DNA of 64,000 nucleotides from Flavobacteriales bacterium (GTDB taxonomy: Bacteria; Bacteroidota; Bacteroidia; Flavobacteriales_D; Parvicellaceae): the NCBI GenBank assembly GCA_025210295.1, contig JAOASC010000033.1, positions 160,167 to 224,166 on the forward strand, read 5' to 3'. Under the pieces are notes generated by a model. It made no database searches and was not told the origin of the DNA. It saw only the letters and a program-made list of their open reading frames with translations. Positions 44,412 to 53,155 of this stretch are shown piece by piece (positions within the stretch are counted from its first letter, which is position 1; the number at the start of each line of letters is the position of its first letter). A program made the translations under genes and the position numbers.

Positions 44412-45254
44412 TTATTTAGTGTTAAATAAAAAAGTAAGTTTTAGCAGGTGGTTGGCCAGTTCAAATTGTTCGAAATTTCCTCCTGTTTTATACAAATTCC
44501 AGCCATAAGTTAGCTGAATAATGTTTTTGTTGTTTAAGTATATTTTATAAGAGAGGTCACTTCCAATGTTGAGCCCTGAAAAGGTAGAGAGTTGGTATCC
44601 ATCAAATAATTTGGGGGTATTTAAAATACTGGATTGTCCATTGTAATTGTATCCATTTCTATAACTTGAATTTACAACTCCAATATTTAATTGATAAGAA
44701 AGTTTTCTTGTTCTTTCCTTGAGGTGGTATTTGATAAAAAGAAACTTTTTGTCTTTACTCAATTTTCTAGAAAGGTCTCTTTCGGCTTTTAGTGAAGCCA
44801 TTAAAGAACCTATAATTTCAATACCTATAGCATTATTTTGTAAAGAGGGATTGGTTCTTAAATTGGCTGTGGCAAAAAGATGACCTCCTGTTTTTATATT
44901 CCATTTTTCGTTGGATAATTGAGGGATAATATAGAGTTTACTATATTGACCGTTAAGGCTTTTAACACTGCTTTGGGTAGATTCGCTACCAACATTGACA
45001 TGGTACTTTCCTGTTGCAAAGCTTAAGTATAGCGCAGAAGCTCTTTTACTGTCGAAACGCGTTCTTCCAAGTCCAATAGTCATTGGAGTTCCTGTGTAAA
45101 AGAGCGGGGAAGTTGCAAAGTCTCTAAATTTTGAATTGCAAAAACCATATTCAAGTCCAATATAGGTGGGTCTTTTTTTTCGTTCTTCCTTACTTTGAGC
45201 AAGTGCCAACAATGGAAAAAAGAATGCAAATAGGGTAAGGTGTTTAATTTTCAT
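44412..45254 (-). CDS. Outer-membrane barrel-like protein of unknown function
   Basis: 280 residues. Signal peptide MKIKHLTLFAFFFPLLALAQ, then alternating-strand segments with many Tyr/Phe/Asn (LYLSFATGKYHVN, LSYQLNIGVVNSSYRNG) ending LANHLLKLTFLFNTK, an aromatic C-terminus typical of outer-membrane barrels. Not assigned to a named family. It lies 11 bases before the S41 gene. Confidence 0.65.
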   Translation of the reverse strand: MKIKHLTLFAFFFPLLALAQSKEERKKRPTYIGLEYGFCNSKFRDFATSPLFYTGTPMTIGLGRTRFDSKRASALYLSFATGKYHVNVGSESTQSSVKSLNGQYSKLYIIPQLSNEKWNIKTGGHLFATANLRTNPSLQNNAIGIEIIGSLMASLKAERDLSRKLSKDKKFLFIKYHLKERTRKLSYQLNIGVVNSSYRNGYNYNGQSSILNTPKLFDGYQLSTFSGLNIGSDLSYKIYLNNKNIIQLTYGWNLYKTGGNFEQFELANHLLKLTFLFNTK

Positions 45255-45270
45255 AATTTTTCTATCAAAA

Positions 45271-45321
45271 AAAGCACGTATCCTAATTAAGTTTAAGCTC
45301 CTTAACTAAGATACGTGCTTT
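45271..45321 (-). terminator. glmS intrinsic terminator
   Basis: AAAGCACGTATC (45271-45282) pairs with GATACGTGCTTT (45310-45321) and the stem extends imperfectly through the loop. A T-run follows on the minus strand. It lies 124 bases after the glmS stop and 17 bases before the next minus-strand gene. Confidence 0.75.
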
Positions 45322-45444
45322 CGTATTTCTTTATTAACTAAACTATACAGCTAAGGTCTTTAGATAGTAGAGGTATAGTTTATAGATTTCTAATTTAGAG
45401 TATTTCTATAAGTTACTGTATTCTAGCAAGTTAAAAAATGTTAA

Positions 45445-47286
45445 TTATTCTACTGTTACTGATTTTGCTAGGTTTCTAGGTTGATCAACATTACATTCGC
45501 GCATTACAGCTGTGTGATAACTTAATAACTGCAATGGAATCGTAGCCAATAACGGGACTAACATGTCGTCAGTTTTTGGAATTTCGATAACATGATCAGC
45601 AATGTTTTTGACAACTTCGTCTCCTTTAGTTACAATAGCAATAACTTTTCCTTTTCTCGCTTTAACTTCCTGAATGTTGCTCACTACTTTTTCATAACTA
45701 GAATCTTGTGTTGCTATAACATAAACTGGCATTTCTTCATCAATCAATGCTATTGGCCCGTGTTTCATCTCAGCAGCAGGGTAACCTTCTGCATGGATAT
45801 AAGATATTTCTTTTAATTTTAAAGCTCCTTCTAAGGCTACAGGAAAGTTAATTCCTCGTCCAAGGAATAAAGCATTAGGAGCATCTTTATAAATTTCAGC
45901 AATTCCTTTGATGTATTCATCAGACTGCAATACTTTTTCTACTTTATCAGGAATAGCATCCAATTCTAGCATTAAACGGCTAAAACGTGTAGGTTCAATG
46001 GTTCCTTTGTTCTTTCCAAACAATAATGAAATCAGAGTAAGTACAGTAACTTGAGCAGTAAAAGCTTTGGTTGAGGCAACTCCAATTTCAGGGCCAGCAT
46101 GTGTATAAGCTCCGCAATCAGTTGCTCTTGCAATAGTACTGTTGACGACGTTACAAATCCCAATAATCGTAGCACCTTTAGATTTAGCTAATTCAATAGC
46201 AGCTAAAGTATCTGCTGTTTCTCCCGATTGCGAAATTGCAATAACGACATCATCTTCATCAATAATAGGGTTTCTGTATCTAAACTCAGAGGCATATTCT
46301 ACTTCAACAGGTATTCTGGATAGTTCTTCCAACAGGTATTCTCCAACGATTCCAGCATGCCAAGATGTTCCACAAGCAATAATGATTAGTCTTTTAGCTG
46401 CAAAAATCTTATCTTGATAAGCCTCTATTCCTCCTAATGAAATGTAGTTTTGATTCAACATTAAACGTCCTCTCATACAGTCTTTGATCGAACGAGGTTG
46501 CTCATAAATTTCCTTTAACATGAAATGATCATACCCACTTTTTTCTAAGGTCTCTATTTTCATTTCTAACTCATGAATATAAGGAGTCTTTTCTTGGTTT
46601 TTGATGGTTTTTAGCGTTAACCCTGTTTCTAAACTTAATTTCGCTATTTCCCCATCCTCAAGATAAATAACATTTTTGGTGTATTCAATAATTGGCGTAG
46701 CATCAGAACCTAAGAAGTATTCATCCTCACCAAGACCAATTACTAATGGGCTACTTTTTTTTGCAGCAATGATTTCTTTTGGATTGTCTTCAGAAATAAC
46801 AACAATAGCATAAGCCCCAATAACTTCATTTAATGCCTGTCTTGTACCCTCAAATAAATCACAGTTTTGCTTGTCAACAATATCTTCAATGAGGTGCATT
46901 AATACCTCTGTATCCGTTTCACTTTTAAACTCATGACCACGAGATATCAACTCTTCTTTTAAGACCGCATAATTCTCAATAATTCCATTGTGTACCAATG
47001 CAAATTTCTCGTTTCCAGAAGCATGAGGATGAGCATTGATGTCATTAGGCTTACCATGCGTTGCCCATCGTGTATGACCAATACCAACACCTCCAGTGGT
47101 GTCCTTATCTTTGGCAAATTTTTCTAATTCAACAACTTTTCCTTGTTTTTTATAGATGTTCAGTTCTCCTCCATTGTTTACAGCAATACCCGAACTATCA
47201 TATCCTCTATACTCTAAACGTTTTAATCCTTTTAAAACTATTGGAAAAGCTTCTCTACTTCCAATATATCCTACAATTCCACACAT
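45445..47286 (-). CDS. glmS: Glutamine--fructose-6-phosphate aminotransferase (isomerizing)
   Basis: 613 residues, normal length. The first committed enzyme of UDP-N-acetylglucosamine synthesis. Cys2 (MCGIVGYIG) is the glutamine-amidotransferase nucleophile after removal of Met1; GHTRWATHGKPN and DTEVLMHLIED follow in the glutaminase domain. Two SIS domains carry ACGTSWHAG, ISQSGETADTLAAI, STKAFTAQ and LKLKEISYIHAEGYPAAEMKHGPIALI with the substrate lysine and glutamate. The end LAKSVTVE is the usual tail. It follows the DUF4270 gene by four bases, so the three genes form one unit from the short glycogen-synthase-like gene. Confidence 0.97.
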   Translation of the reverse strand: MCGIVGYIGSREAFPIVLKGLKRLEYRGYDSSGIAVNNGGELNIYKKQGKVVELEKFAKDKDTTGGVGIGHTRWATHGKPNDINAHPHASGNEKFALVHNGIIENYAVLKEELISRGHEFKSETDTEVLMHLIEDIVDKQNCDLFEGTRQALNEVIGAYAIVVISEDNPKEIIAAKKSSPLVIGLGEDEYFLGSDATPIIEYTKNVIYLEDGEIAKLSLETGLTLKTIKNQEKTPYIHELEMKIETLEKSGYDHFMLKEIYEQPRSIKDCMRGRLMLNQNYISLGGIEAYQDKIFAAKRLIIIACGTSWHAGIVGEYLLEELSRIPVEVEYASEFRYRNPIIDEDDVVIAISQSGETADTLAAIELAKSKGATIIGICNVVNSTIARATDCGAYTHAGPEIGVASTKAFTAQVTVLTLISLLFGKNKGTIEPTRFSRLMLELDAIPDKVEKVLQSDEYIKGIAEIYKDAPNALFLGRGINFPVALEGALKLKEISYIHAEGYPAAEMKHGPIALIDEEMPVYVIATQDSSYEKVVSNIQEVKARKGKVIAIVTKGDEVVKNIADHVIEIPKTDDMLVPLLATIPLQLLSYHTAVMRECNVDQPRNLAKSVTVE

Positions 47287-47290
47287 GTTC

Positions 47291-48622
47291 TTAGTAATTA
47301 GTGAATGTTAATTTCAATTTTGGTTTGTCTTTTAGTGTTGTAGATTGTCCATTAAATACAACTCTATTAGCAGAAATTCCACTTTGATTTGGTAAAATCT
47401 TTAATGGAGTATTTGCAATTGCTCCAGAAAAAACTTGATTGATATGTCTTGTAATATTAAATACATACTGATTGTTTTCAAAGTCATAAGTCCCACCAAA
47501 GTCTTCTACAAAGTCTTCTACAAAAATATCTGACCCATCTTCATCTAGTCTACTTAAGTAAAGTTGGGATGATGGCAAATATTTATCTAAAGCATAATAT
47601 TGAGCAGGTAGCACCAATTCAGCTTTATTGACAATAACTTTTTTCTCTTTAACATAATCTTCAAGGTGAGGGAAGAAAAGTTTCCCGTGAACACCTCCTA
47701 ATGTTTGGGTGAAAAATTGAGTTTGTCCCAGCGTTGAGTCCGCTAATTCATTTCCAACATAAAAGCCGTTGTTGTTCATTCTTACTCTATGAAAACGAGC
47801 AGATTGAGAATTAAAGTTCAAATCGTAAGCAATGGTGTCCTGAGCAACAGTATCTCTATAAAAGATGGTTATCTTAGAATATTCATTCAATAAATCGGTA
47901 TAAATAATTCCACCCTCATTTACATTTTGAGTAGTATTGGTCTTAATTAGTAGTCCCTTAAACCATTCAACAAACTGACCACTTCCATCATTTCCCTCTA
48001 AAACACCTGTTCCAGATTGGTTGATAATATCCCAACCAAATAAATTTTCGTCTAAAGGAATAGCTAATATAGGTTCTTCAACAGTTTCACCTTCAACGGT
48101 TCCCAATGTATAGGGATTGGGAGATATTGATCCCATTCCTGCTGAGACTAAATTACCTTGAATTGAATCGATAGTAGTCGTTGAATAATAGGTTGAATCT
48201 TGATCCAATGTTGAGTTTAACCTATAAACTTCAAAGTTCTGAGCTTGTTGATTACCATAAAGATTGCTGATCTTTAAGTATAATCTAACAGAGTCAACAA
48301 CCAAGTCGTTTAAATCCCCACTTGCAGGAGTAAAATCTACTGCAGAAGAAATTCTTAACTGAGCGAATATCGCTGCATCTACTTCTCCAAAAAAAGGATC
48401 AATGTAGGAACCTAAAAGGTTGTCTCCCGAAAGTTCATCTGTTGGAATAGAATCACTTTCTCCAATGTAAGTAATTAATTTTGTAGTGTCGGAAATCCCT
48501 AAGTCAAGTTCTTCATCTTGTGGTTGGATAGCTAGACCTAAATCGTTTTCTTTTTTCTTACAACTAAAAAAAGTAATAAGAAGAATAAAAATAGTTGCGG
48601 CTTTAGTTGGCCAAAATTTCAT
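47291..48622 (-). CDS. DUF4270-type lipoprotein
   Basis: 443 residues from the ATG at 48622 (MKFWPTKAATIFILLITFFSC, lipobox Cys). The mature protein is beta-rich and begins KKKENDLGLAIQPQDEELD. Phrases such as LLGSYIDPFFGEVDAAIFAQL and VVDSVRLYLKISNLYG match the DUF4270 family of Bacteroidota, usually found between glycogen-synthase-like and glmS genes. Its function is unknown. The frame also opens at a TTG at 48631, three codons earlier. It overlaps the upstream gene's end by 20 bases. Confidence 0.82.
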   Translation of the reverse strand: MKFWPTKAATIFILLITFFSCKKKENDLGLAIQPQDEELDLGISDTTKLITYIGESDSIPTDELSGDNLLGSYIDPFFGEVDAAIFAQLRISSAVDFTPASGDLNDLVVDSVRLYLKISNLYGNQQAQNFEVYRLNSTLDQDSTYYSTTTIDSIQGNLVSAGMGSISPNPYTLGTVEGETVEEPILAIPLDENLFGWDIINQSGTGVLEGNDGSGQFVEWFKGLLIKTNTTQNVNEGGIIYTDLLNEYSKITIFYRDTVAQDTIAYDLNFNSQSARFHRVRMNNNGFYVGNELADSTLGQTQFFTQTLGGVHGKLFFPHLEDYVKEKKVIVNKAELVLPAQYYALDKYLPSSQLYLSRLDEDGSDIFVEDFVEDFGGTYDFENNQYVFNITRHINQVFSGAIANTPLKILPNQSGISANRVVFNGQSTTLKDKPKLKLTFTNY

Positions 48623-49430
48623 CGTTTTCAATTATGTTGTTATAAAAATCTTGATGTGCAGTAATCAACGTTTCTTCTGTTTGATAATCTAAAACTGGTT
48701 TTTCAGATTCTTTTATATAACTACTAATTGATTCATTTATTGTTTCGCTTCCAATTCCAACAGCATCTGCCCATTTAACTCCTAAAACATTTAGGCTTTC
48801 TATTGTTGGACTTTTTAGTACATTTATATCTTCTTCCTCAAAATTGTCAAACTTAAGTTTGTCCATCAGACGCTCATCAAATATACCTCCCTCTCCTTGA
48901 TTGTATGCAGTATATACAATTTTCACATTTTCAAAATGAGGGTCATTATTGTACATCTTTTTTAAATACAGCGGCATAAATCCAGCCATCCATCCATGAC
49001 AGTGTACAATGTCTGGTTTCCATCCTAATTTCTTTACAGTTTCTAATACCCCTTTACAAAAGAACATCGCTCTTTCGTCATTGTCTCCATGGAAGTTCCC
49101 CTCCATGTCTTTACAAGTGCTTTTTCTTTTAAAGTACTCTTCATTATCAATGAAGTATACTTGCATTTTTGCTTTTGGAATAGAAGCAACTTTGATGATA
49201 AGTGGGTGGTCAGCGTCATCAATAACCAAGTTCATTCCAGAAAGGCGAATTACTTCATGTAATTGGTGCCTTCTTTCATTCACTACACCAAAACGAGGCA
49301 TAAACACTCTTATTTCCTTATCCTCTTCCTGTACTCCCTGAGAGAGCCTTCTGACAGAAGAAGCAATACCTTCTTCAGGTAAGAAAGGAAAAATTTCTTG
49401 GGTAATGTATAAAACTCTTTTTTTAGACAT
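48603..49430 (-). CDS. Short glycogen/starch synthase-like protein (N-terminal GT5 half only)
   Basis: 275 residues from ATG 49430. It matches the N-terminal Rossmann half of glycogen synthase: KRVLYITQEIFPFLPEEGIASSV (ADP-glucose site KVGGL replaced by a different loop), FMPRFGVVNE, PDIVHCHGWMAGFMPLYL. The C-terminal GT-B half with the donor-binding motif is absent, so normal synthesis is doubtful. In Bacteroidota such short proteins commonly sit beside DUF4270 and glmS, so this is a conserved stand-alone form and not a fresh truncation. A promoter with TTG-N22-TATTTTTG (minus strand, 49461-49493) precedes it. The open frame back to 49496 crosses that promoter. Confidence 0.75.
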   Translation of the reverse strand: MSKKRVLYITQEIFPFLPEEGIASSVRRLSQGVQEEDKEIRVFMPRFGVVNERRHQLHEVIRLSGMNLVIDDADHPLIIKVASIPKAKMQVYFIDNEEYFKRKSTCKDMEGNFHGDNDERAMFFCKGVLETVKKLGWKPDIVHCHGWMAGFMPLYLKKMYNNDPHFENVKIVYTAYNQGEGGIFDERLMDKLKFDNFEEEDINVLKSPTIESLNVLGVKWADAVGIGSETINESISSYIKESEKPVLDYQTEETLITAHQDFYNNIIENDEILAN

Positions 49431-49460
49431 AAAAATCGCTGTTTTGTTTTTTTGGGAACA

Positions 49461-49493
49461 CAAAAATATAAAAAAAAAAATCAATACTTCCAA
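49461..49493 (-). promoter_or_regulatory. Promoter of the short glycogen-synthase/DUF4270/glmS unit
   Basis: On the minus strand TTG (49491-49493), 22 bases, TATTTTTG (49461-49468), 30 bases before the ATG at 49430. Confidence 0.5.
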
Positions 49494-49580
49494 CAAATCA
49501 GTTAGTTTTGTCCAAATTTGTCCATTATAAGATGGTTTTTGTTCTATTAACGTAAACGATTAACTCATAATAATTTAAGC

Positions 49581-50417
49581 ATGAGAATATTTAAAACACA
49601 AAGGGAATTAAAGGAGTATTTAGGACAGTTTTTAGAGGAGGTTGTTGGCTTTGTTCCCACTATGGGAGCCTTACATCAAGGGCATTTGTCTCTAGTCAAA
49701 GAAGCTAAGCAAGTTGCTGATATTGTGGTGTGTAGTATTTTTGTGAATCCCACACAGTTTAATGATCCGAAAGATTTTGAAAAATATCCTATAACTCATG
49801 ATCAAGATATCATTTTGCTTGAAAATGTAGGTTGTGATGTTTTGTATTTGCCTGAAAGTGTTGAAGATGTGTATTTGAATGAACAAAAAGTTACGGTAAA
49901 TTTAGGAAAGATAGCAGAAGTCATGGAGGGTGCTAATCGACCTGGTCATTTTGATGGGGTTGTTCAAGTTGTCAGTGTCCTTTTTGATATTGTTAAGCCC
50001 AATAAAGCGTTTTTTGGATTGAAAGATTTTCAACAATATTGCATCATCAAAAAAATGGTGGAAGAACTGAATTTGAATATCGAGATAGTAGGTTGCTCAA
50101 TTGTTCGTGAGGAGAGTGGTTTAGCCATGAGTTCTCGTAATATGTTATTAAGTGACGTAGAAAAGGAAGAAGCATTAATTTTAATCCAAACACTAAAATT
50201 CTTGAAAGAAAATTGTGAAGAGGGCAATGTAAGTCATTGGTTAGCTAAAGGAAAAGACTTGTTAATGACCAAAAGTAGGCCAGAATATTTAACTATTGCA
50301 AGGGCTGATACACTTGAAACAGTTGAATTTCTAGAAAAAAACAAAGAATATAGAGCATTTGTTGTTGCCCATGTAGGAAATGTTAGGTTGATAGATAATA
50401 TCGAGATTTTTGTATAA
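49581..50417 (+). CDS. panC: Pantoate--beta-alanine ligase
   Basis: 278 residues, normal length. It joins pantoate and beta-alanine using ATP, the last step to pantothenate. Seen in VGFVPTMGALHQGHLSLV (the HxGH-type nucleotide motif), FVNPTQFNDPKDFEKYP, DVLYLPESVEDVY and GLKDFQQYCIIKKMV. It is followed by panD with 12 bases between, so the pathway's two steps are adjacent. TAGTTTTG at 49503-49510 is a possible -7 element. Confidence 0.97.
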   Translation: MRIFKTQRELKEYLGQFLEEVVGFVPTMGALHQGHLSLVKEAKQVADIVVCSIFVNPTQFNDPKDFEKYPITHDQDIILLENVGCDVLYLPESVEDVYLNEQKVTVNLGKIAEVMEGANRPGHFDGVVQVVSVLFDIVKPNKAFFGLKDFQQYCIIKKMVEELNLNIEIVGCSIVREESGLAMSSRNMLLSDVEKEEALILIQTLKFLKENCEEGNVSHWLAKGKDLLMTKSRPEYLTIARADTLETVEFLEKNKEYRAFVVAHVGNVRLIDNIEIFV

Positions 50418-50422
50418 CTTTG
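50415..50422 (+). promoter_or_regulatory. -7 element overlapping the panC stop, possible panD promoter
   Basis: TAACTTTG, an exact TAnnTTTG, whose first three bases are the panC TAA stop. panD's ATG is at 50430, eight bases on, so a transcript from here would have almost no leader. A TTG lies 24 bases upstream (50388-50390), slightly over the usual spacing. Confidence 0.35.
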
Positions 50423-50429
50423 CGGCGCT

Positions 50430-50780
50430 ATGAATATTGAGGTTTTTAAATCAAAAATACATCGAGTTTCTGTAACAGAAGCTGATTTGAATTATATAGG
50501 AAGCATTACTATTGATGAAACATTGATGGAAGCTGCAAATTTAATTGAAGGAGAAAAAGTTCAGATCGTTAATGTGAATAATGGAGAGCGTATTGAAACG
50601 TACATTATTAAAGGGGCGAGAGATTCTGGTGTTATTTGTTTAAACGGTCCAGCTGCAAGAAGAGTGGCTGTTGGAGATATTGTGATTATCATTGGATATG
50701 CGACGATGGATTTTGAAGAAGCAAAAACATTTAAACCTACCATTGTTTTTCCTAACCCTGAAAACAATAGAATTGAGTAA
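50430..50780 (+). CDS. panD: Aspartate 1-decarboxylase
   Basis: 116 residues, normal length. It makes beta-alanine from aspartate. The proenzyme cleaves itself at Gly24-Ser25 within NYIGSITID to leave a pyruvoyl cofactor at Ser25, and [19 protein letters not shown] is the conserved C-terminal portion. It is placed directly after panC, the enzyme that uses its product. Confidence 0.97.
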   Translation: MNIEVFKSKIHRVSVTEADLNYIGSITIDETLMEAANLIEGEKVQIVNVNNGERIETYIIKGARDSGVICLNGPAARRVAVGDIVIIIGYATMDFEEAKTFKPTIVFPNPENNRIE

Positions 50781-50799
50781 TATTCGTTGAACTTAATTC

Positions 50800-51810
50800 A
50801 TGAAAAGCCAGTTAATTAGAGTCCTTAAAATTATTATACCCCTTATAATAGGAGTGTATTTGATGTGGTATTTCTGGGACAATATGTCTGAGAAAGATAG
50901 GGAGAGCTTCTTTAGAGCTTTAAACGAGGCCAATTACTTTTGGTTTTTCTTATCGTTAATTTTTAGTTTTTTAAGTCATTTAAGCCGCGCTATTCGTTGG
51001 CGTTATATGTTAGAGCCACTAGGGTATAAAACGAAGTTGAAAAACCGTTATCATTCGTTAATGATTGGTTATATTATGAACTTGCTGATTCCTCGAGCGG
51101 GAGAAGCCTCACGAGCAGGAGTCTTGTACCAAACCGAAAAGGTTCCTTTTACAAAATCATTTGGAACCATTATAGCCGAACGTGTATTTGATTTAATTAT
51201 GTTAGGCGTTGTGGTGTTGCTAGCCTTATTTTTTAGTTATGATGATTTAATGGAGATAGCTTCTAAAAATGGCTTGTTTAATCGAGAAAGTGAAACAGGA
51301 GGGATAGCCTTGGGGTGGATTGCATTGGTCGTGTTCCTTGTTTTTTGTATTGCTGGAATACTTGTTTGGAAGTTTGTTCCCAAAGTCAAAGAGAAGTTGA
51401 TAGGGTTTATTAAGGATATTGTAGCTGGAGTTTTCTCTGTTTTTAAGTCTAACCACCCTTGGCGATTTTTAGGGCATACTTTGTTTATTTGGACAATTTA
51501 TGTTTCCTTTTTTGGATTGTGTTTTTTGAGTTTAGAATCAACTAAAGTTGTACCGTTTGGAGGGGTGTTAATAGGTTTTATTGCAGGAACATTGGGCATT
51601 ATGTTTACCAATGGAGGTATGGGGGCTTACCCAATGTTAGTTGGCATGGTAATTACTTATTATTTAGGAGAAACACTGGGCGAAGATGAGGCAAAAGGAG
51701 TAGGGAATGCATTAGGTATGATGATCTGGTCTACTCAAACTGTTATGATGATTGTGTTAGGACTTCTTTCTTTACTGTTAGTCCAGAGATCTAAAAAATC
51801 TGAAACATAA
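50800..51810 (+). CDS. Flippase-like integral membrane protein (UPF0104 / LPG synthase TM region type)
   Basis: 336 residues with about eight hydrophobic helices. The motif SHLSRAIRWRYMLEPLGY early and LLIPRAGEASRAGVLYQTEKVPFTKSFGTIIAERVFD are characteristic of the family that includes the membrane half of MprF. No catalytic cytoplasmic domain is attached, so it is a lone membrane unit, possibly a lipid transporter. It begins 19 bases after panD and is probably in the same unit. Its stop is four bases from the convergent rsmI stop. Confidence 0.85.
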   Translation: MKSQLIRVLKIIIPLIIGVYLMWYFWDNMSEKDRESFFRALNEANYFWFFLSLIFSFLSHLSRAIRWRYMLEPLGYKTKLKNRYHSLMIGYIMNLLIPRAGEASRAGVLYQTEKVPFTKSFGTIIAERVFDLIMLGVVVLLALFFSYDDLMEIASKNGLFNRESETGGIALGWIALVVFLVFCIAGILVWKFVPKVKEKLIGFIKDIVAGVFSVFKSNHPWRFLGHTLFIWTIYVSFFGLCFLSLESTKVVPFGGVLIGFIAGTLGIMFTNGGMGAYPMLVGMVITYYLGETLGEDEAKGVGNALGMMIWSTQTVMMIVLGLLSLLLVQRSKKSET

Positions 51811-51814
51811 AAGT

Positions 51815-52489
51815 TTATTCTTTTCCTGCTATAAGCATTACAAACTCTCCTTTAGGAGTTTTTTGCTCGAAATGATTGCTTACTTCAGCTAATGTTCCAC
51901 GAGTTGTTTCTTCATAAAGCTTTGAAATTTCTCGAACTACAGCACATTTTCGGTCTTCACCAAAGGCCGCTGCAAATTCTTTTAAAGCTTTGACTATTCG
52001 ATAAGGAGACTCATAAAAAACCATGGTTTTCGTTTCTTCTTTTAACGCTTCAATACGTTTTTTTCTTCCTTTTTTATGGGGTAAAAATCCTTCAAATACA
52101 AAACGATCACAAGGCAATCCTGAATTAACCAAAGCAGGTACAAAAGCTGTTGCTCCAGGTAAAGTCTCTACTTCAATATGATTTTCCACGCAAGCCCTTA
52201 CTAATAAAAAGCCAGGGTCAGAAATGGCTGGGGTACCAGCATCGCTTACCAAGCAAAACGTAGCATCCGACATCGAAAGTTCTTGGACTAATTGCTCTAC
52301 AATTTTATGCTCATTGTGAAGGTGGTAAGAACGTTTAGGAGTATCAATCTCTAAATGTTTTAATAATTTACCTGAAGTACGTGTATCCTCAGCTAAAATT
52401 AAATCACACTCTTTTAAAACGCGAATAGCCCTTAATGTAATGTCTTCTAAATTTCCTACAGGAGTAGGTACAATGATTAGTTTTCCCAT
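51815..52489 (-). CDS. rsmI: 16S rRNA 2'-O-ribose methyltransferase (C1402)
   Basis: 224 residues. The family begins LIIVPTPVGNLEDITLRAIRVL, then DLILAEDTRTSGKLL, CLVSDAGTPAISDPGFLLV with the glycine-rich SAM-binding loop, and LPGATAFVPALVNSGLP, all in order. It methylates C1402 of 16S rRNA. It is a single gene ending four bases from the convergent membrane gene. Confidence 0.95.
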   Translation of the reverse strand: MGKLIIVPTPVGNLEDITLRAIRVLKECDLILAEDTRTSGKLLKHLEIDTPKRSYHLHNEHKIVEQLVQELSMSDATFCLVSDAGTPAISDPGFLLVRACVENHIEVETLPGATAFVPALVNSGLPCDRFVFEGFLPHKKGRKKRIEALKEETKTMVFYESPYRIVKALKEFAAAFGEDRKCAVVREISKLYEETTRGTLAEVSNHFEQKTPKGEFVMLIAGKE

Positions 52490-52605
52490 GATGGGTGCAA
52501 AATTAACGAAATCTGTACAAGTATTAAAAGTAAAACAAATTTCATTTTTTTTTGAAAAGAAGGTTACTTTTAGAAAGTTGTTACACTACAAGGAAAAGAA
52601 ACGGT

Positions 52606-53136
52606 ATGAAACATACAAAACTCATAGCATTGCTTACCAATGGGAAGCAAGAAAAGGCTTTTACATATTTGTATAAATCTTTTCCAAAAGTTGAGAGATT
52701 TATTTTAAGTAATAGTGGTACAAAAGAAGAAGCCTTAGATATATTTCAAGAAGGCTTGATTTTATTGTATAGAAAAGTGAATAGTGAATTAATTGAGAAT
52801 CCAGAGGCTTTTTTAATAAAAACGTGCCAATTTCTATGGAATAATGAATTACGAAAAAAGAAAATAAGAATACAAACATCAAATGATATTAGTCAAATAA
52901 TCGACGAAAATGAGTTAGAGGTCTTGATAGAGAAAGAGAATAGACTAAAACAATTAGAATATATAGTTCACTCATTAGGAGAAAAGTGTAAATCCATATT
53001 TGAGCTGTTTTATTACAGAATGCTAGATATGTCAAGTATAGCCAAGAAATTAGGCTATAAAAATGAACAATCGGCTAAAGTACAGAAATACAAATGTATG
53101 GAAAGGGCGAGAAATCTTGCTTTAAAAGAAATTTAA
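52606..53136 (+). CDS. ECF-type RNA polymerase sigma factor
   Basis: 176 residues. Region 2 is seen as EKAFTYLYKSFPKVERFIL and KEEALDIFQEGLILLYRKV (core-polymerase binding and promoter melting), then a linker, and region 4 helix-turn-helix as SIFELFYYRMLDMSSIAKKLGYKNEQSAKVQKYKCMERA. There is no region 1 or 3, so it is group IV (ECF). The frame is open upstream from a TTG at 52552, but the ATG at 52606 is preceded by AGGAAAAG and gives the normal length. The membrane protein next to it, 19 bases downstream, is its likely anti-sigma factor. Its promoters are unknown. Confidence 0.88.
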   Translation: MKHTKLIALLTNGKQEKAFTYLYKSFPKVERFILSNSGTKEEALDIFQEGLILLYRKVNSELIENPEAFLIKTCQFLWNNELRKKKIRIQTSNDISQIIDENELEVLIEKENRLKQLEYIVHSLGEKCKSIFELFYYRMLDMSSIAKKLGYKNEQSAKVQKYKCMERARNLALKEI

Positions 53137-53155
53137 TCACTAAAACCAATTAGTA

